NCBI GenBank assembly: GCA_016707425.1
Contig: JADJHU010000015.1
Span: 372,001 to 436,000, forward strand
Origin: Gammaproteobacteria bacterium
GTDB lineage: Bacteria > Pseudomonadota > Gammaproteobacteria > Steroidobacterales > Steroidobacteraceae
DNA: 64,000 nucleotides
Direction: 5' to 3'
Both the position numbers and the translations under genes were made by a program. Shown here in pieces: positions 39,574 to 52,689 of the stretch. Below the pieces are notes generated by a model that was given only the letters and a program-made list of their open reading frames with translations, was not told where the DNA came from and searched no databases. Position 1 is the stretch's first letter; each line of letters starts with the position of its first letter.

Positions 39574-40509
39574 ATGAACCAGGCACGGGACTCCTCCGGG
39601 CTCGAACCCACCCCGGCCGGCAGCCATGCACTGACCGCAATGCGCCGCCAGGGCCGGCGGCTCGGGCAGTACGCGATGCTCATGCGCCTCGACCGGCCGG
39701 TCAGCAGCCTGCTGCTCCTGTGGCCGGTGCTCGCCGCCCTGTGGATCGCGGGCGATGCACATCCGCGCGGCCGGGTCTTCGTCGTGTTCGTGCTGGGTGC
39801 GCTCGTGATGCACGCCGCCGGCAGCGTCATCAACGACTTTGCCGACCGGGATGTCGATCCCGCGGTCAGGCGCACACGGGGCCGACCTCTCGCGGCACGG
39901 CACGTCGGCCCTCTGGAGGCCCTGGCACTCTCTGCGCTGCTGCTCGCCGTGGCACTCTGGCTCGTGATGCACCTGGATACGCTCACGGTGCGCATGTCCG
40001 TGGTCGGCGCGGCGCTGGCGGTGAGCGCTCCGTTCCTCAAGCGCTTCTTTCCGCTGCCGCAGTTCCATCTGGCCATCGCCTTCAGCTGGGGTGTGCCCAT
40101 GGCCTTCGCGGCCCAGACCGGCACCGTGCCGCGCGTGGCCTGGCTGCTCTTCTTCGCGGGCATCCTCTGGGCCGCCGCCTGGGGAACGATCCATGCGATG
40201 GTCGATCGCGAAGACGATCTCAGGATCGGTGTGAAGTCGAGCGCGATCCTGTTCGCGGACATGGACCGGTTCCTCATCGCCGTGATGCAACTCGCCGCGC
40301 TCTTCGCCCTGCTGCTCGTCGGCCGCACCATGCGCTTCGGCCACTGGTACGACTTCGGCCTCATCGCGGCCGCGGCGCTGTTCGCCTGGCAGCAGTGGCT
40401 CATCCGCCGTCGCGAACCTGAGGCGTGCCTCCGTGCCTATGGGAGCAACCACTACGTCGGCCTGGCGATCTTCGCGGGTCTCGTACTCGAGTATTCACTG
40501 CACTCCTGA
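39574..40509 (+). CDS. ubiA: 4-hydroxybenzoate octaprenyltransferase
   Basis: UbiA attaches the polyprenyl tail to 4-hydroxybenzoate in ubiquinone synthesis. It is a polytopic membrane protein with about eight hydrophobic segments. The two aspartate-rich motifs are present: N-D-F-A-D-R-D-V-D near residue 88 and D-R-E-D-D near residue 210, preceded by T-I-H-A-M-V. The conserved R-P-V-S...L-L-L-W-P start of the first helix is at residue ~45, so the N-terminus is ~20 residues longer than usual. It follows recG by 14 nt, and its 3' end overlaps the convergent comF by 58 nt. Confidence 0.95.
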   Translation: MNQARDSSGLEPTPAGSHALTAMRRQGRRLGQYAMLMRLDRPVSSLLLLWPVLAALWIAGDAHPRGRVFVVFVLGALVMHAAGSVINDFADRDVDPAVRRTRGRPLAARHVGPLEALALSALLLAVALWLVMHLDTLTVRMSVVGAALAVSAPFLKRFFPLPQFHLAIAFSWGVPMAFAAQTGTVPRVAWLLFFAGILWAAAWGTIHAMVDREDDLRIGVKSSAILFADMDRFLIAVMQLAALFALLLVGRTMRFGHWYDFGLIAAAALFAWQQWLIRRREPEACLRAYGSNHYVGLAIFAGLVLEYSLHS

Positions 40510-41276
40510 GCGGCTCCGTCCGCGGGAGGAAGCACCGTGCGGGCCGCAGCCCAGAGCTCGACCGTGCACGCCCCGCCCGCCTTCAGCGCCCTGGCGGCTT
40601 CCATGGCCGTGCTTCCCGTGGTGAGCACATCGTCGATCAGGGCCACGCGCTGGCCCGAGAGCGGCCGGCGCACGCGGAAGGCGTGACGGACGTTGCGGCG
40701 GCGCTCGGCCGCCGAGAGCCCCGTCTGCTCGCGCGTGGGCAGCGCGCGCTCGAGCACACGAGCCGCGAGCGGCAGGCCCAGGGTTCGCGCGGCGTACCGC
40801 GCGATCTCCTCCGCCTGGTTGAAGCCCCGCTCACGGAAGCGGCGCGGATGCAGGGGCAGTGGCACGACGCACTCGGGCCACGGGGGGCCAAGGGCCTGGC
40901 GTGCCGCCGCGAGTTCCATGCCGAGCACGCGGGCAAAGGGTCGCCGTCCGTGGAACTTGAGCCCGCGCACCAGGCGATCGACAGGCCAGGCGTATTCGAA
41001 GGGCACGAGGGCGGTGTCGAATTCGGGAGGCCGGCGCCGGCAGCGTGGGCAGAGTGAAGCGGTGCCCGCCTCGAGGAACGCCCCGGAGGGGAGCGCGCAG
41101 CGCGGGCAGGCATTGCGCAGCCGCGGCAGTGCCTCGGCACAATGACCGCAGAGGTCGGCGGGCCCTGGAAGATCCTGCGCGCCACAGAGCGTGCAGGTCG
41201 GCGGCAGCAGTGTGGCGGCCAGGAGGCGGTCCCAGCCGCGTGCCCAGGCCCCCGGGCGCAGCCGGGCGCTGATCAC
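40452..41276 (-). CDS. comF: ComF-family phosphoribosyltransferase-like protein
   Basis: ComF proteins help take up or process transforming DNA. The N-terminus holds a zinc-ribbon-like set of cysteines (C-T-L-C-G, C-G-H-C, C-P-R-C, C-P-R-C). The C-terminal PRT fold has V-V-P-L-P-L-H-P-R-R-F-R-E-R-G-F-N-Q-A and the PRPP-like loop V-A-L-I-D-D-V-L-T-T-G-S-T. It is divergent from bioB, a common gammaproteobacterial arrangement. The start is uncertain: GTG at 41276 or ATG at 41342 fit better than the longest frame. Together with the type IV pilus genes it would fit a competence system, but this is only suggestive. Confidence 0.88.
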   Translation of the reverse strand: MISARLRPGAWARGWDRLLAATLLPPTCTLCGAQDLPGPADLCGHCAEALPRLRNACPRCALPSGAFLEAGTASLCPRCRRRPPEFDTALVPFEYAWPVDRLVRGLKFHGRRPFARVLGMELAAARQALGPPWPECVVPLPLHPRRFRERGFNQAEEIARYAARTLGLPLAARVLERALPTREQTGLSAAERRRNVRHAFRVRRPLSGQRVALIDDVLTTGSTAMEAARALKAGGACTVELWAAARTVLPPADGAAQECSEYSSTRPAKIARPT

Positions 41277-41313
41277 CTTCTGGCCAGGTGTCGACACCGA
41301 TGATGCACCGCGG

Positions 41314-41342
41314 TTGACACTCGAGGGCCTGCTCCCGAACAT
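41314..41342 (+). promoter_or_regulatory. Candidate bioB promoter
   Basis: TTGACA (41314-41319) is a perfect -35. GAACAT 17 nt downstream is a weak -10 (3/6). The element points at bioB. No dyad resembling the E. coli BirA operator was seen in the comF-bioB spacer. Confidence 0.35.
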
Positions 41343-41410
41343 GCGCGCAGCATGGCAGCGCCCACGGGCGCCTGCCGAGCGCACTAACTACTGTGAATAT
41401 CCAGAATCCC

Positions 41411-42385
41411 ATGAGCTCATCGCCTGCCGTCCGCCACGACTGGTCGCTCGCCGAGGTCGAGGCCCTGTTCGCCCGACCCTTTGCCGATCTGCTGTTCGAA
41501 GCCCAGCAGGTCCATCGCGCCTGCCACGAGCCGAACACCGTGCAGATGAGCACCCTGCTCTCGGTGAAGACCGGCGCCTGTCCCGAGGACTGCGCCTACT
41601 GCCCGCAGAGCGTGCGCCACGACACGGGACTCGAGCGCGAGCAGCTGCTGGCGGTGGATACCGTCCGTGAGCGGGCCGCGGCTGCGCGGAACGCGGGGGC
41701 CACGCGCTTCTGCATGGGTGCGGCATGGCGCTCACCGAAGAAGCGGGACATGGAAACCATCGTGGCGATGATCCGCGACGTGCATGCCCTGGGGCTCGAG
41801 ACCTGCGCGACGCTCGGGATGCTCACCCCGGCCCAGGCCCGCGAGCTCAAGGATGCGGGACTCGACTATTACAACCACAACCTCGACACCTCGGAGGAGT
41901 TCTATTCCGAGATCGTCACCACGCGCAGCTACCAGGACCGGCTCGACACCCTCGAGGCCGTCCGTGAGGCGGGCATCAGTGTCTGCTGCGGCGGCATCGT
42001 GGGCATGGGCGAGAGCGTGCGTGACCGCGCTCGCATGCTGCAGACGCTTGCAAACCTGCCGCGCCACCCAGAGAGCGTGCCCATCAACCAGCTCGTGCAG
42101 GTGCCCGGAACACCGCTGCACGGCGCCCCGCCGGTCGATCCCTTCGACTTCGTGCGCACGATTGCCGTGGCACGCATTCTCATGCCCCGCTCGCAGGTGC
42201 GGCTCTCGGCGGGGCGCGAGACGATGTCCGACGAGCTGCAGGCGCTGTGCTTTCTCGCCGGCGCGAACTCGATCTTCTACGGCGAGAAACTCCTCACGAC
42301 CGGCAATCCCGACGTCGAGCGCGACCGGACGCTGCTCGAACGGCTCGGCCTGAGAGCGCAGGCTCCGGCCACGCATGCGGCCTGA
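41411..42385 (+). CDS. bioB: Biotin synthase
   Basis: BioB inserts sulfur into dethiobiotin. The radical-SAM cysteines are in [13 protein letters not shown] near residue 50. Other conserved parts are [16 protein letters not shown], and the 2Fe-2S-ligand arginine region R-L-S-A-G-R-E. Length (~324 aa) is typical. The ATG at 41411 and a GTG at 41393 are both possible starts; neither has a strong ribosome-binding site. First gene of bioBFHCD, with bioF overlapping its end. Confidence 0.97.
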   Translation: MSSSPAVRHDWSLAEVEALFARPFADLLFEAQQVHRACHEPNTVQMSTLLSVKTGACPEDCAYCPQSVRHDTGLEREQLLAVDTVRERAAAARNAGATRFCMGAAWRSPKKRDMETIVAMIRDVHALGLETCATLGMLTPAQARELKDAGLDYYNHNLDTSEEFYSEIVTTRSYQDRLDTLEAVREAGISVCCGGIVGMGESVRDRARMLQTLANLPRHPESVPINQLVQVPGTPLHGAPPVDPFDFVRTIAVARILMPRSQVRLSAGRETMSDELQALCFLAGANSIFYGEKLLTTGNPDVERDRTLLERLGLRAQAPATHAA

Positions 42386-43552
42386 TGCCGGGGCGTTGCG
42401 CGCGGAACTCGGGCGACTCGAGGCCGAAGGGCTGCACCGCCGTCGCCGCACCGTCGAGGTGAGACCAGGGCCGGGCACGACGGCGATCATCGACGGACGA
42501 TGCCTGGTCAACTTCTGCAGCAACGACTATCTCGGCCTCGCGCAGCACCCGGACGTGAGCGCGGCGCTGCGAAGCGCCTCGAAGCGATGGGGCACCGGCA
42601 GCGGCGCCTCGCATCTCGTGAGCGGCCACAGCCGTGAACATGCGCGGCTGGAGGAAGCCCTCGCGGCCTGGACCGGGCGCGAGCGGGCGCTGCTCTTCTC
42701 GACCGGCTACATGGCGAATCTCGGCGTCGTCGAGGCGCTCGTCGGGCGCGGCGACCTGCTGGTCGAAGACCGGCTCGATCACGCTTCGCTGATCGATGCC
42801 GCACGTCTCTCGGGCGCGCGGCTGCGCCGCTATGCGCATGGGGATGCCACGAGTGCGGCGACTGCGCTGCAGAGCTCATCAGGCGGCACGGCACTGCTCG
42901 CGACCGACGGCGTCTTCAGCATGGATGGCGATCTCGCGCCGCTGCCCGAGCTCGCGGTGCATGCCCGCGCACGCGGCGCGTGGCTCCTGGTCGACGACGC
43001 CCACGGCCTCGGCGTGCTCGGTTCCAGCGGCAGCGGCACGCTCGAGCATCTCGGACTCGATGCACACGATGTGCCGGTACTGATCGGCACGCTCGGCAAG
43101 GCGCTCGGTACCTTCGGAGCCTTCGTCGCGGGCAGCGCCGAGCTCATCGAGTATCTGATCCAGCGGGCGCGCACTGCTGTATTCACGACCGCGATGCCCC
43201 CGGCCCTCGCCGCGGCGACCTGCTCGGCACTCGAGCTTGCGGTGCGGGAGCACTGGCGGCGGGAACGGCTGCACAGCCTCATCGCACGCTTCCGCGCTGC
43301 CGCGCACGCGGAAGGCCTGCCGCTTGCGGCCTCCGAAACGCCGATCCAGCCGCTCGTGCTCGGCTCGCCGGAGCGGGCGCTGGCCGCGAGCGCCGCTCTC
43401 GAGCGTGCGGGGTTCTGGGTTGCGGCAATCCGGCCGCCGACCGTGCCGCGGGGCAGTGCGCGTCTGCGCGTGACGCTCTCGGCCGCACACGAGGATGCAC
43501 AGGTCGATGCGCTCGTGGAGGCACTGAAGCGCGCCCTGCGCGAGGGCCACTC

Positions 43553-43556
<4 letters not shown>
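42375..43556 (+). CDS. bioF: 8-amino-7-oxononanoate synthase
   Basis: BioF condenses pimeloyl-ACP with alanine, a PLP-dependent step of biotin synthesis. Visible motifs are [11 protein letters not shown] near residue 48, [23 protein letters not shown], and the PLP-lysine region [13 protein letters not shown]. The 393-residue length is standard. It overlaps bioB by 11 nt and bioH by 4 nt (GTGA). Confidence 0.97.
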
Positions 43557-47119
<3,563 letters not shown>

Positions 47120-47141
47120 CCCGCTCTCAGCGGCCCGGCTC

Positions 47142-47792
47142 TCAGCGACTCTGGAAGAGCCGGTCGGCCACGAAGGGGTTGTGACGCCGCTCCTCGCCGA
47201 AGGTCGACATCGGCCCGTGGCCCGGCAGGAAACGCACGTCGTCCCCGAGCGGAAAGAGGTTCTCGCGGATGGAGCGGATCAGGGTGTCGTGATCCCCGCC
47301 AGGCAGATCGGTACGGCCGATCGAACCCTGGAAGAGCACGTCACCCACGATCGCAAAGCGTCCCGGTTCGTGGAAGTACGCGACATGCCCTGGCGTATGC
47401 CCGGGGCAGTGACGCACCGCGAGCCGGACGTTGCCGACCGTGACCTCGTCGCCCTGCTCCAGCCAGCGGTTCGGCTCGAAACGCCCGGCCGTCTGGAATC
47501 CGAACATCCGGGCCTGCGCGGGCAGTCCCTCGATCAACGGACGGTCGCCCAAGTGAGGTCCCTCGATGGGAACGCCACAACGCCGCGCGAGCTCAGCGGT
47601 ACCGGCGGCATGGTCGATGTGGGCATGCGTCAGCAGGATCTTCTCGAGCTCGAGCCCCTCCTCCGACACCACGGCGAGTACGTCGTCGAGATCACCGCCG
47701 GGGTCGACGACGGCGGCACGGCGCGTCGTCTCGCACCAGAGCACCGCACAGTTCTGCTGGAAGGGCGTGACGGGGACTACTCGAAGCTGCAT
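47142..47792 (-). CDS. Metallo-beta-lactamase-fold hydrolase (YcbL-like)
   Basis: A glyoxalase II-type hydrolase. The dinuclear metal site is visible in L-T-H-A-H-I-D-H-A-A-G near residue 55, G-H-T-P-G-H and I-V-G-D-V-L-F, and the final His in L-P-G-H-G-P. The 216-residue length matches the shorter YcbL-type enzymes, which lack the C-terminal substrate domain of GloB. I chose the ATG at 47792 because the conserved beta strand begins immediately after it (L-R-V-V-P-V-T-P-F-Q-Q-N). It is divergent from gloB by 57 nt. Confidence 0.92.
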   Translation of the reverse strand: MQLRVVPVTPFQQNCAVLWCETTRRAAVVDPGGDLDDVLAVVSEEGLELEKILLTHAHIDHAAGTAELARRCGVPIEGPHLGDRPLIEGLPAQARMFGFQTAGRFEPNRWLEQGDEVTVGNVRLAVRHCPGHTPGHVAYFHEPGRFAIVGDVLFQGSIGRTDLPGGDHDTLIRSIRENLFPLGDDVRFLPGHGPMSTFGEERRHNPFVADRLFQSR

Positions 47793-47849
47793 CGGTCGAC
47801 CTGCGGGTGGCTCTCGCGCATTATGCGCAAAGTCTGATCCGAGGTCGCC

Positions 47850-48641
47850 ATGCTGATCGAGCGAATCTGGGCCGCCAACCCGTGGCGCAATTTCCACTAC
47901 CTGATCGCCTGCCAGGAGACCGGCGAGGCACTGGCGATCGACCCTCTCGAATGGCGCCTCTGCCTGGAGGCCGCGCGCCACCGGGGCTGGCGGATCACGC
48001 AGATCCTGAACACCCACGAGCACCTCGACCACACCGGCGGCAACGCCGGACTCGTGGGCGCCACGGGTGCCCGGGTCCTGGCGCACGCGGGTGCCGCAGC
48101 ACGCATCGGGGGCGTGGATCGGGGGCTCGCGGCGGGTGAGGTGATCCGCATCGGCCACACGGTCGAGCTCGAGTGCCTGGACACCCCTGGGCATACCCTG
48201 GCCCACATCTGCCTCTTCGCGCACAGCGATCAGCCGGCACTCTTCTCCGGCGACACGCTCTTCAACGCCGGCGCCGGCAACTGTCACAACGGCGGGCAGC
48301 CGGAGCTGCTCTATGAGACCTTCGTCGGCCAACTCGCGCGGCTGCCCGAGACGACGCGCGTCTATCCGGGCCATGAATACCTGGCGAACAATCTCGGATT
48401 CACGCTGGATCGCGAGCCCGGCAATGCCCGCGCAGCGGAGTTCCTCGCGGGCACGCGCGGCCAGGATGGAGCCGGGGCTCCGGTGACCACGCTCGCCGAG
48501 GAGAAACTCATCAACGTGTTCTTCCGCCTGCAGAGCCCACAGATCGCGGCGCGACTCCGCGAAGCGTTCCCGGAGCTCGGCGAAGAGCCCGATCCGAAGG
48601 CGGTGTTCCTCGCGCTTCGCGAGCTGCGCAATCGCTGGTAA
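47850..48641 (+). CDS. gloB: Hydroxyacylglutathione hydrolase (glyoxalase II)
   Basis: GloB hydrolyses S-lactoylglutathione in methylglyoxal detoxification. The metal motif T-H-E-H-L-D-H-T-G-G is near residue 55, D-T-P-G-H-T-L-A-H in the middle, F-S-G-D-T-L-F-N-A-G-A-G-N-C, and V-Y-P-G-H-E-Y. The C-terminal helical domain with E-E-K-x-I-N-x-F-x-R is the glutathione-binding part specific to GloB. Size (263 aa) is normal. Confidence 0.95.
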   Translation: MLIERIWAANPWRNFHYLIACQETGEALAIDPLEWRLCLEAARHRGWRITQILNTHEHLDHTGGNAGLVGATGARVLAHAGAAARIGGVDRGLAAGEVIRIGHTVELECLDTPGHTLAHICLFAHSDQPALFSGDTLFNAGAGNCHNGGQPELLYETFVGQLARLPETTRVYPGHEYLANNLGFTLDREPGNARAAEFLAGTRGQDGAGAPVTTLAEEKLINVFFRLQSPQIAARLREAFPELGEEPDPKAVFLALRELRNRW

Positions 48642-48686
48642 TCGGCTGCCCGAGCCGGTGCCCCGCACGCCGGGACGCGATCGTGC

Positions 48687-49298
48687 TCAGCCGGGGCGCG
48701 TCGTGAGCGGCACGTGTCGCGGCTCGCCCGCCACGCGCTCGAGCCAGGCGCGCACCTTCGGCCAGGGCTCGAGGTCGAGAGAAGCTTCATGGGCCACGTG
48801 GGTATTGGCGTAGAGGGCGATGTCGGCGACGGTGTAGCGGTCGGCCACGAACCAGCGACGCCACTCGAGGTGTCGCTCCATGACCTCGAGCGCTGCGCGC
48901 GCGCGTTCCAGGCGCTGCGGCAGCTCGGTGCGTCGCGGGTGATCGGGCGGCAGATGCCTCAGGATGTAGCGTGACGTCGCCACGTACGGCTCATGGCTGT
49001 ACTGCTCGAAGAACATCCATTGCAACACCTGCGCGCGCGCCAGCCGATCCTCCGGCACGAAAGGCGTGCCTTCGGCGAGATACCAGAGGATCGCGTCGGA
49101 CTCCGCGAGACAGCTGCCGTCCTCGAGTTCGAGCACGGGCACGCGCCCGTTGGGGTTCTTCGCGAGAAACTGCGGCGTGCGCGTCTCGCCGCGCTCGAGG
49201 TCGAGCTCCACCCAGCGATAAGGCTGGCCGAGCAGGGACAGCAGCAGCCGGACCTTGTAGCCGTTGCCGGAATCGAGATTGTCGTAGAGCGTCAGCAT
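48687..49298 (-). CDS. Glutathione S-transferase family protein
   Basis: A cytosolic GST with thioredoxin-like N-terminus (L-T-L-Y-D-N-L-D-S-G-N-G-Y-K-V-R) and the cis-proline and glutathione-binding segment G-R-V-P-V-L-E-L-E-D-G-x-x-L-A-E-S-D-A-I. The all-helical C-terminal domain follows, with T-V-A-D-I-A-L-Y (N-capping box). The Ser in S-G-N is the probable catalytic or contact residue; no Cys stands at that place. The ATG at 49298 removes a 17-residue extension lacking similarity. Substrate unknown. Confidence 0.92.
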   Translation of the reverse strand: MLTLYDNLDSGNGYKVRLLLSLLGQPYRWVELDLERGETRTPQFLAKNPNGRVPVLELEDGSCLAESDAILWYLAEGTPFVPEDRLARAQVLQWMFFEQYSHEPYVATSRYILRHLPPDHPRRTELPQRLERARAALEVMERHLEWRRWFVADRYTVADIALYANTHVAHEASLDLEPWPKVRAWLERVAGEPRHVPLTTRPG

Positions 49299-49385
49299 CC
49301 CCGACCCCAGGCCCGTTCGCGCGGCCCGAATGGCCCGGCGCGCGGACAAGCCTCAGAATACCACGGCCCACCCGGAGACCTCCGC

Positions 49386-50462
49386 ATGACATCCCCCGAT
49401 CTGCGGCACGATCCGCGCTATCGCCTCGCGTTTCTGCTCGTCACGATCGCGCTCCTCACGCTGGCGCTGCTGCGGATGCTCGCACCCCTCTGGTCAGCGC
49501 TCGCGTGGGCCGCCTTCCTCGCCTTCCTTCTCTTTCCGCTGCATCACTGGCTCACCGCGCGCCTGCGCGGGCATGCCAGCGCTTCGGCCGGGCTGCTGAC
49601 GATCCTCACGCCCTTCGTGATCCTCGGCCCCCTGGTGTCGCTCGGCGTCGCCTTCGCCTCCCAGGTGGGGGACCTGGTGGCGTACCTGCGGGTCGCGAGC
49701 CAGAACTTCCATCTGCCCATGATCCAGGACCTGGAGCGTATCCCTGCGCTCGGGCGGCTGCGCTCGCTGGTGCCGGCCAGCCTCGACATCACTGCCGAGC
49801 AGGTACAGGGCTGGGTCGTGAGCGGAGCCGAGAAGGTCCTCAAGGCGGCGGCGGCCCTGGGCAGCAACCTGTTCATGGGAGCCGTCGGGACCATCTTCGG
49901 CTTCGTGGTGATGCTCTTCCTGCTGTTCTTCTTTCTCCGCGACGGGCGCGCGATGCTCGAGCGCGCGCTGCGCTTCGTGCCACTGGAAGCCACGCGCCGC
50001 CAGGGGCTCCTCATACAGCTCGGCAAGGTGACCCGTGCAGTCGTCTATGGCAGCGGGCTCACCGCACTCGTGCAGGGACTGCTGGTCGGCATCGGCTGGG
50101 CACTCGTGGGCCTGAAGGCTCCGGTGGTGTTCGGGGTGCTGGCGGCGCTCGCCGCCTTCATTCCCTCTGTGGGCACCGGCATCGTCATGGTGCCGGCGAT
50201 CCTGTGGCTCCTCGTTGCGCAGCGCTGGGGCGCCGCGATCTTCCTCGGCGCCTGGGCGGGCGGCGTCGGTCTGCTGGACAATCTGCTGCGACCCGTGCTG
50301 GTCGCCCGCCAGACCGAGGTACCGGCACTTGCGGTCTTCGTGGGCGCGATCGGCGGTGTCGCCGCCTTCGGCTTCATCGGACTGTTCCTCGGGCCGCTTC
50401 TCCTGGTGCTCATCGGCACGCTGCTCGGCTTTGCGGAGGAATCGCTCCGGGACTCCCGCTGA
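49386..50462 (+). CDS. AI-2E family membrane transporter
   Basis: A polytopic inner-membrane protein of the AI-2 exporter/PerM family (358 residues, about eight membrane segments). The N-terminal pair of helices (LAFLLVTIALLTLALL; A-L-A-W-A-A-F-L-A-F-L-L-F-P-L) is followed by an amphipathic/extracytoplasmic section and the core G-L-T-A-L-V-Q-G-L-L-V-G-I-G and L-A-A-F-I-P-S-V-G-T-G-I. The signature I-G-G-V-A-A-F-G-F-I-G-L-F-L-G-P lies at the end. Substrates of this family vary (quorum signal, Na/H exchange) and cannot be inferred. The ATG at 49386 follows a GGAGACC motif. Confidence 0.88.
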   Translation: MTSPDLRHDPRYRLAFLLVTIALLTLALLRMLAPLWSALAWAAFLAFLLFPLHHWLTARLRGHASASAGLLTILTPFVILGPLVSLGVAFASQVGDLVAYLRVASQNFHLPMIQDLERIPALGRLRSLVPASLDITAEQVQGWVVSGAEKVLKAAAALGSNLFMGAVGTIFGFVVMLFLLFFFLRDGRAMLERALRFVPLEATRRQGLLIQLGKVTRAVVYGSGLTALVQGLLVGIGWALVGLKAPVVFGVLAALAAFIPSVGTGIVMVPAILWLLVAQRWGAAIFLGAWAGGVGLLDNLLRPVLVARQTEVPALAVFVGAIGGVAAFGFIGLFLGPLLLVLIGTLLGFAEESLRDSR

Positions 50463-50502
50463 CCGGTCCGAGAGCCCGCGGTCGGCTAGAATCCGCGCCC
50501 TC

Positions 50503-52689
50503 ATGGACGTGTCCCCGATCCTCGACTCCCTGAACGACGCGCAGCGTGAGGCCGTCACCGCGCCCGTCGGGCCGATGCTCGTGCTCGCTGGCGCCGGCAG
50601 CGGCAAGACACGCGTGCTCACACACCGCTTTGCCTGGCTCGTGCAGGTCGAGGGCGTCGCACCGCAGAGCGTCCTCGCCGTCACCTTCACCAACAAGGCG
50701 GCCGCGGAAATGCGCGGGCGGATCGAGGGTCTGCTCGGCATTGCGGGCTCGGCGATGTGGATCGGCACCTTCCATGGCATTGCGCACCGGCTGCTGCGCA
50801 GACACTGGCGGGAAGCGGGGCTGGTGCAGGGTTTCCAGATCCTCGACCAGGAGGACCAGCTGCGCCTCGTCCGCAAGGTCCTCAAGGCGCAGAACCTCGA
50901 CGAATCGCGCTGGGTGCCGCGCGAAGTGCAGTGGTTCATCAACTCGAACAAGGACGAGGGACGGCGCGCGAAGACGCTGAAGGATGGCGGCGACCCGACG
51001 CGCCAGCAGCTCATCCGCCTATATGCGCAATACGAGGACGCCTGCACGCGCGCCGGCGTGGTCGATTTCGCGGAGCTCCTGCTGCGCACCTGGGAGCTCT
51101 GGCGCGACGATCCCGGACTTCTCGGGCACTACCGCAGCCGCTTCCGCCACGTGCTGATCGACGAGTTTCAGGACACGAACACCATCCAGTATGCGTGGGT
51201 GAGGTTGCTGGTCGGCAGCAGCGGCGCGCCCTTCGTGGTCGCGGACGACGATCAGTCCATCTATCGCTGGCGCGGTGCGCGCGTCGAGAACGTCCAGCAG
51301 TTCATGCGGGACTTCCCGGACACGAAGGTCTTCAAGCTCGAGCAGAACTACCGCTCGACCGGCAACATCCTGGCCGCGGCCAATGCGCTCATCGCCCACA
51401 ACACCGGGCGGCTCGGCAAGAATCTCTGGACGAGCGGAGCCGACGGCGAGCCGATCCGGCTCTATGCGGCCTTCAACGAACGCGACGAGGCCGAGTTCGT
51501 GCTGAACCGCATCCGCGACTGGACCGGCCGGGGCGGCGCGCGGCGCGACATCGCCATCCTGTATCGGTCGAACGCCCAGTCGCGCGTCTTCGAGGAGCTG
51601 TTCCTCTCGGCGCGCATCCCCTACCGCGTCTATGGCGGTCTGAGATTCTTCGAGCGCGCCGAGATCAAGGACGCTCTCGCCTATCTCCGGCTGATCACCA
51701 ACCGTCACGACGATGCCTCCTTCGAACGCGTGGTGAATCTCCCGGTGCGGGGCATCGGTGCAAAGAGTCTGGAGGTGCTCCGCGAGCGCGCGAGACACAC
51801 GGGCACTTCGCTCTGGCAGGCCGCCTCCGGGTGTGTGCCGGGAGCCGGCACGGGCCCGGGCGCGGATGCACTCGGCGCCAGGGCAGGGACCGCCGTGCAC
51901 GGCTTCCTCGCGCTGATCGGGCGTCTCGCACACGAAATCGCAAATCTGCCGTTGCACGAGCAGATCGATCATGTCCTGCAGGGCAGCGGACTCCTCGGGC
52001 ACCATCGGCGCGAGAAGGCCGACCGGGGCGAGGCACGCGCAGAGAACCTCGAGGAGCTCGTGAGCGCCGCGCGCGGCCTTGCGCCCGAGGGCGACGCAGA
52101 GGAGATGTCCCCACTCGAGGCCTTCCTCGCGCATGCCGTCCTTGAGTCCGGCGAGGGTCAGGCCGATGCCTGGGAGGACTGCGTGCAGATGATGACGCTG
52201 CACACCGCCAAGGGGCTCGAATTTCCCGTGGTATTTCTCTGCGGCATGGAGGACGGCCTCTTTCCCCATCAGCGCTCGCTCAACGAGCTCGACGGTCTCG
52301 AAGAAGAACGCCGCCTCTGCTACGTGGGCATGACGCGCGCCATGCGCTGCCTCTTCCTGAGCTTCGCCGAGCAGCGACGCCTGCACGGCGTGGACACCTA
52401 CGGTCAGGCCTCGCGCTTCATCCGGGAAATCCCCGAAGACCTCCTCGAGGAAGTCCGGGCCAGGCTGCACGTCGCGCGACCCGTGGCCGCCGGCCGCTTC
52501 AGGGCACCGGCGGAAACGGCGCCGGGCGGCATGCGGCTCGGCGCGCGCGTGCGCCATGGCCAGTTCGGCGAGGGCGTGGTGCTGAACGTGGAAGGCCAGG
52601 GCGCGCATGCCCGTGTACAGGTGAGCTTCGAGCAGCAGGGCACGAAGTGGCTGATGCTGCAGTACGCGAACCTGGAGCCCCTGCGGTGA
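50503..52689 (+). CDS. uvrD: DNA helicase II (UvrD)
   Basis: UvrD unwinds DNA in nucleotide-excision and mismatch repair. The SF1 motifs are complete: Q-motif L-N-D-A-Q-R-E-A-V, Walker A A-G-A-G-S-G-K-T near residue 30, Ia T-F-T-N-K-A-A-A-E-M, II L-I-D-E-F-Q-D-T-N, III V-A-D-D-D-Q-S-I-Y-R-W-R-G, IV Q-N-Y-R-S-T, V T-L-H-T-A-K-G-L-E-F, and VI V-G-M-T-R-A. The C-terminal Tudor-like segment with H-G-Q-F-G-E-G-V-V is the RNA-polymerase-binding module. The ATG at 50503 is 14 nt after a TAGAAT that may serve as the -10. Overlaps pyrF by 4 nt. Confidence 0.96.
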   Translation: MDVSPILDSLNDAQREAVTAPVGPMLVLAGAGSGKTRVLTHRFAWLVQVEGVAPQSVLAVTFTNKAAAEMRGRIEGLLGIAGSAMWIGTFHGIAHRLLRRHWREAGLVQGFQILDQEDQLRLVRKVLKAQNLDESRWVPREVQWFINSNKDEGRRAKTLKDGGDPTRQQLIRLYAQYEDACTRAGVVDFAELLLRTWELWRDDPGLLGHYRSRFRHVLIDEFQDTNTIQYAWVRLLVGSSGAPFVVADDDQSIYRWRGARVENVQQFMRDFPDTKVFKLEQNYRSTGNILAAANALIAHNTGRLGKNLWTSGADGEPIRLYAAFNERDEAEFVLNRIRDWTGRGGARRDIAILYRSNAQSRVFEELFLSARIPYRVYGGLRFFERAEIKDALAYLRLITNRHDDASFERVVNLPVRGIGAKSLEVLRERARHTGTSLWQAASGCVPGAGTGPGADALGARAGTAVHGFLALIGRLAHEIANLPLHEQIDHVLQGSGLLGHHRREKADRGEARAENLEELVSAARGLAPEGDAEEMSPLEAFLAHAVLESGEGQADAWEDCVQMMTLHTAKGLEFPVVFLCGMEDGLFPHQRSLNELDGLEEERRLCYVGMTRAMRCLFLSFAEQRRLHGVDTYGQASRFIREIPEDLLEEVRARLHVARPVAAGRFRAPAETAPGGMRLGARVRHGQFGEGVVLNVEGQGAHARVQVSFEQQGTKWLMLQYANLEPLR

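Noticed and set aside
37379..39640. 753-codon minus-strand frame opposite recG
   Set aside because: recG on the plus strand has all helicase motifs and correct length; the antisense frame has no recognisable domain.
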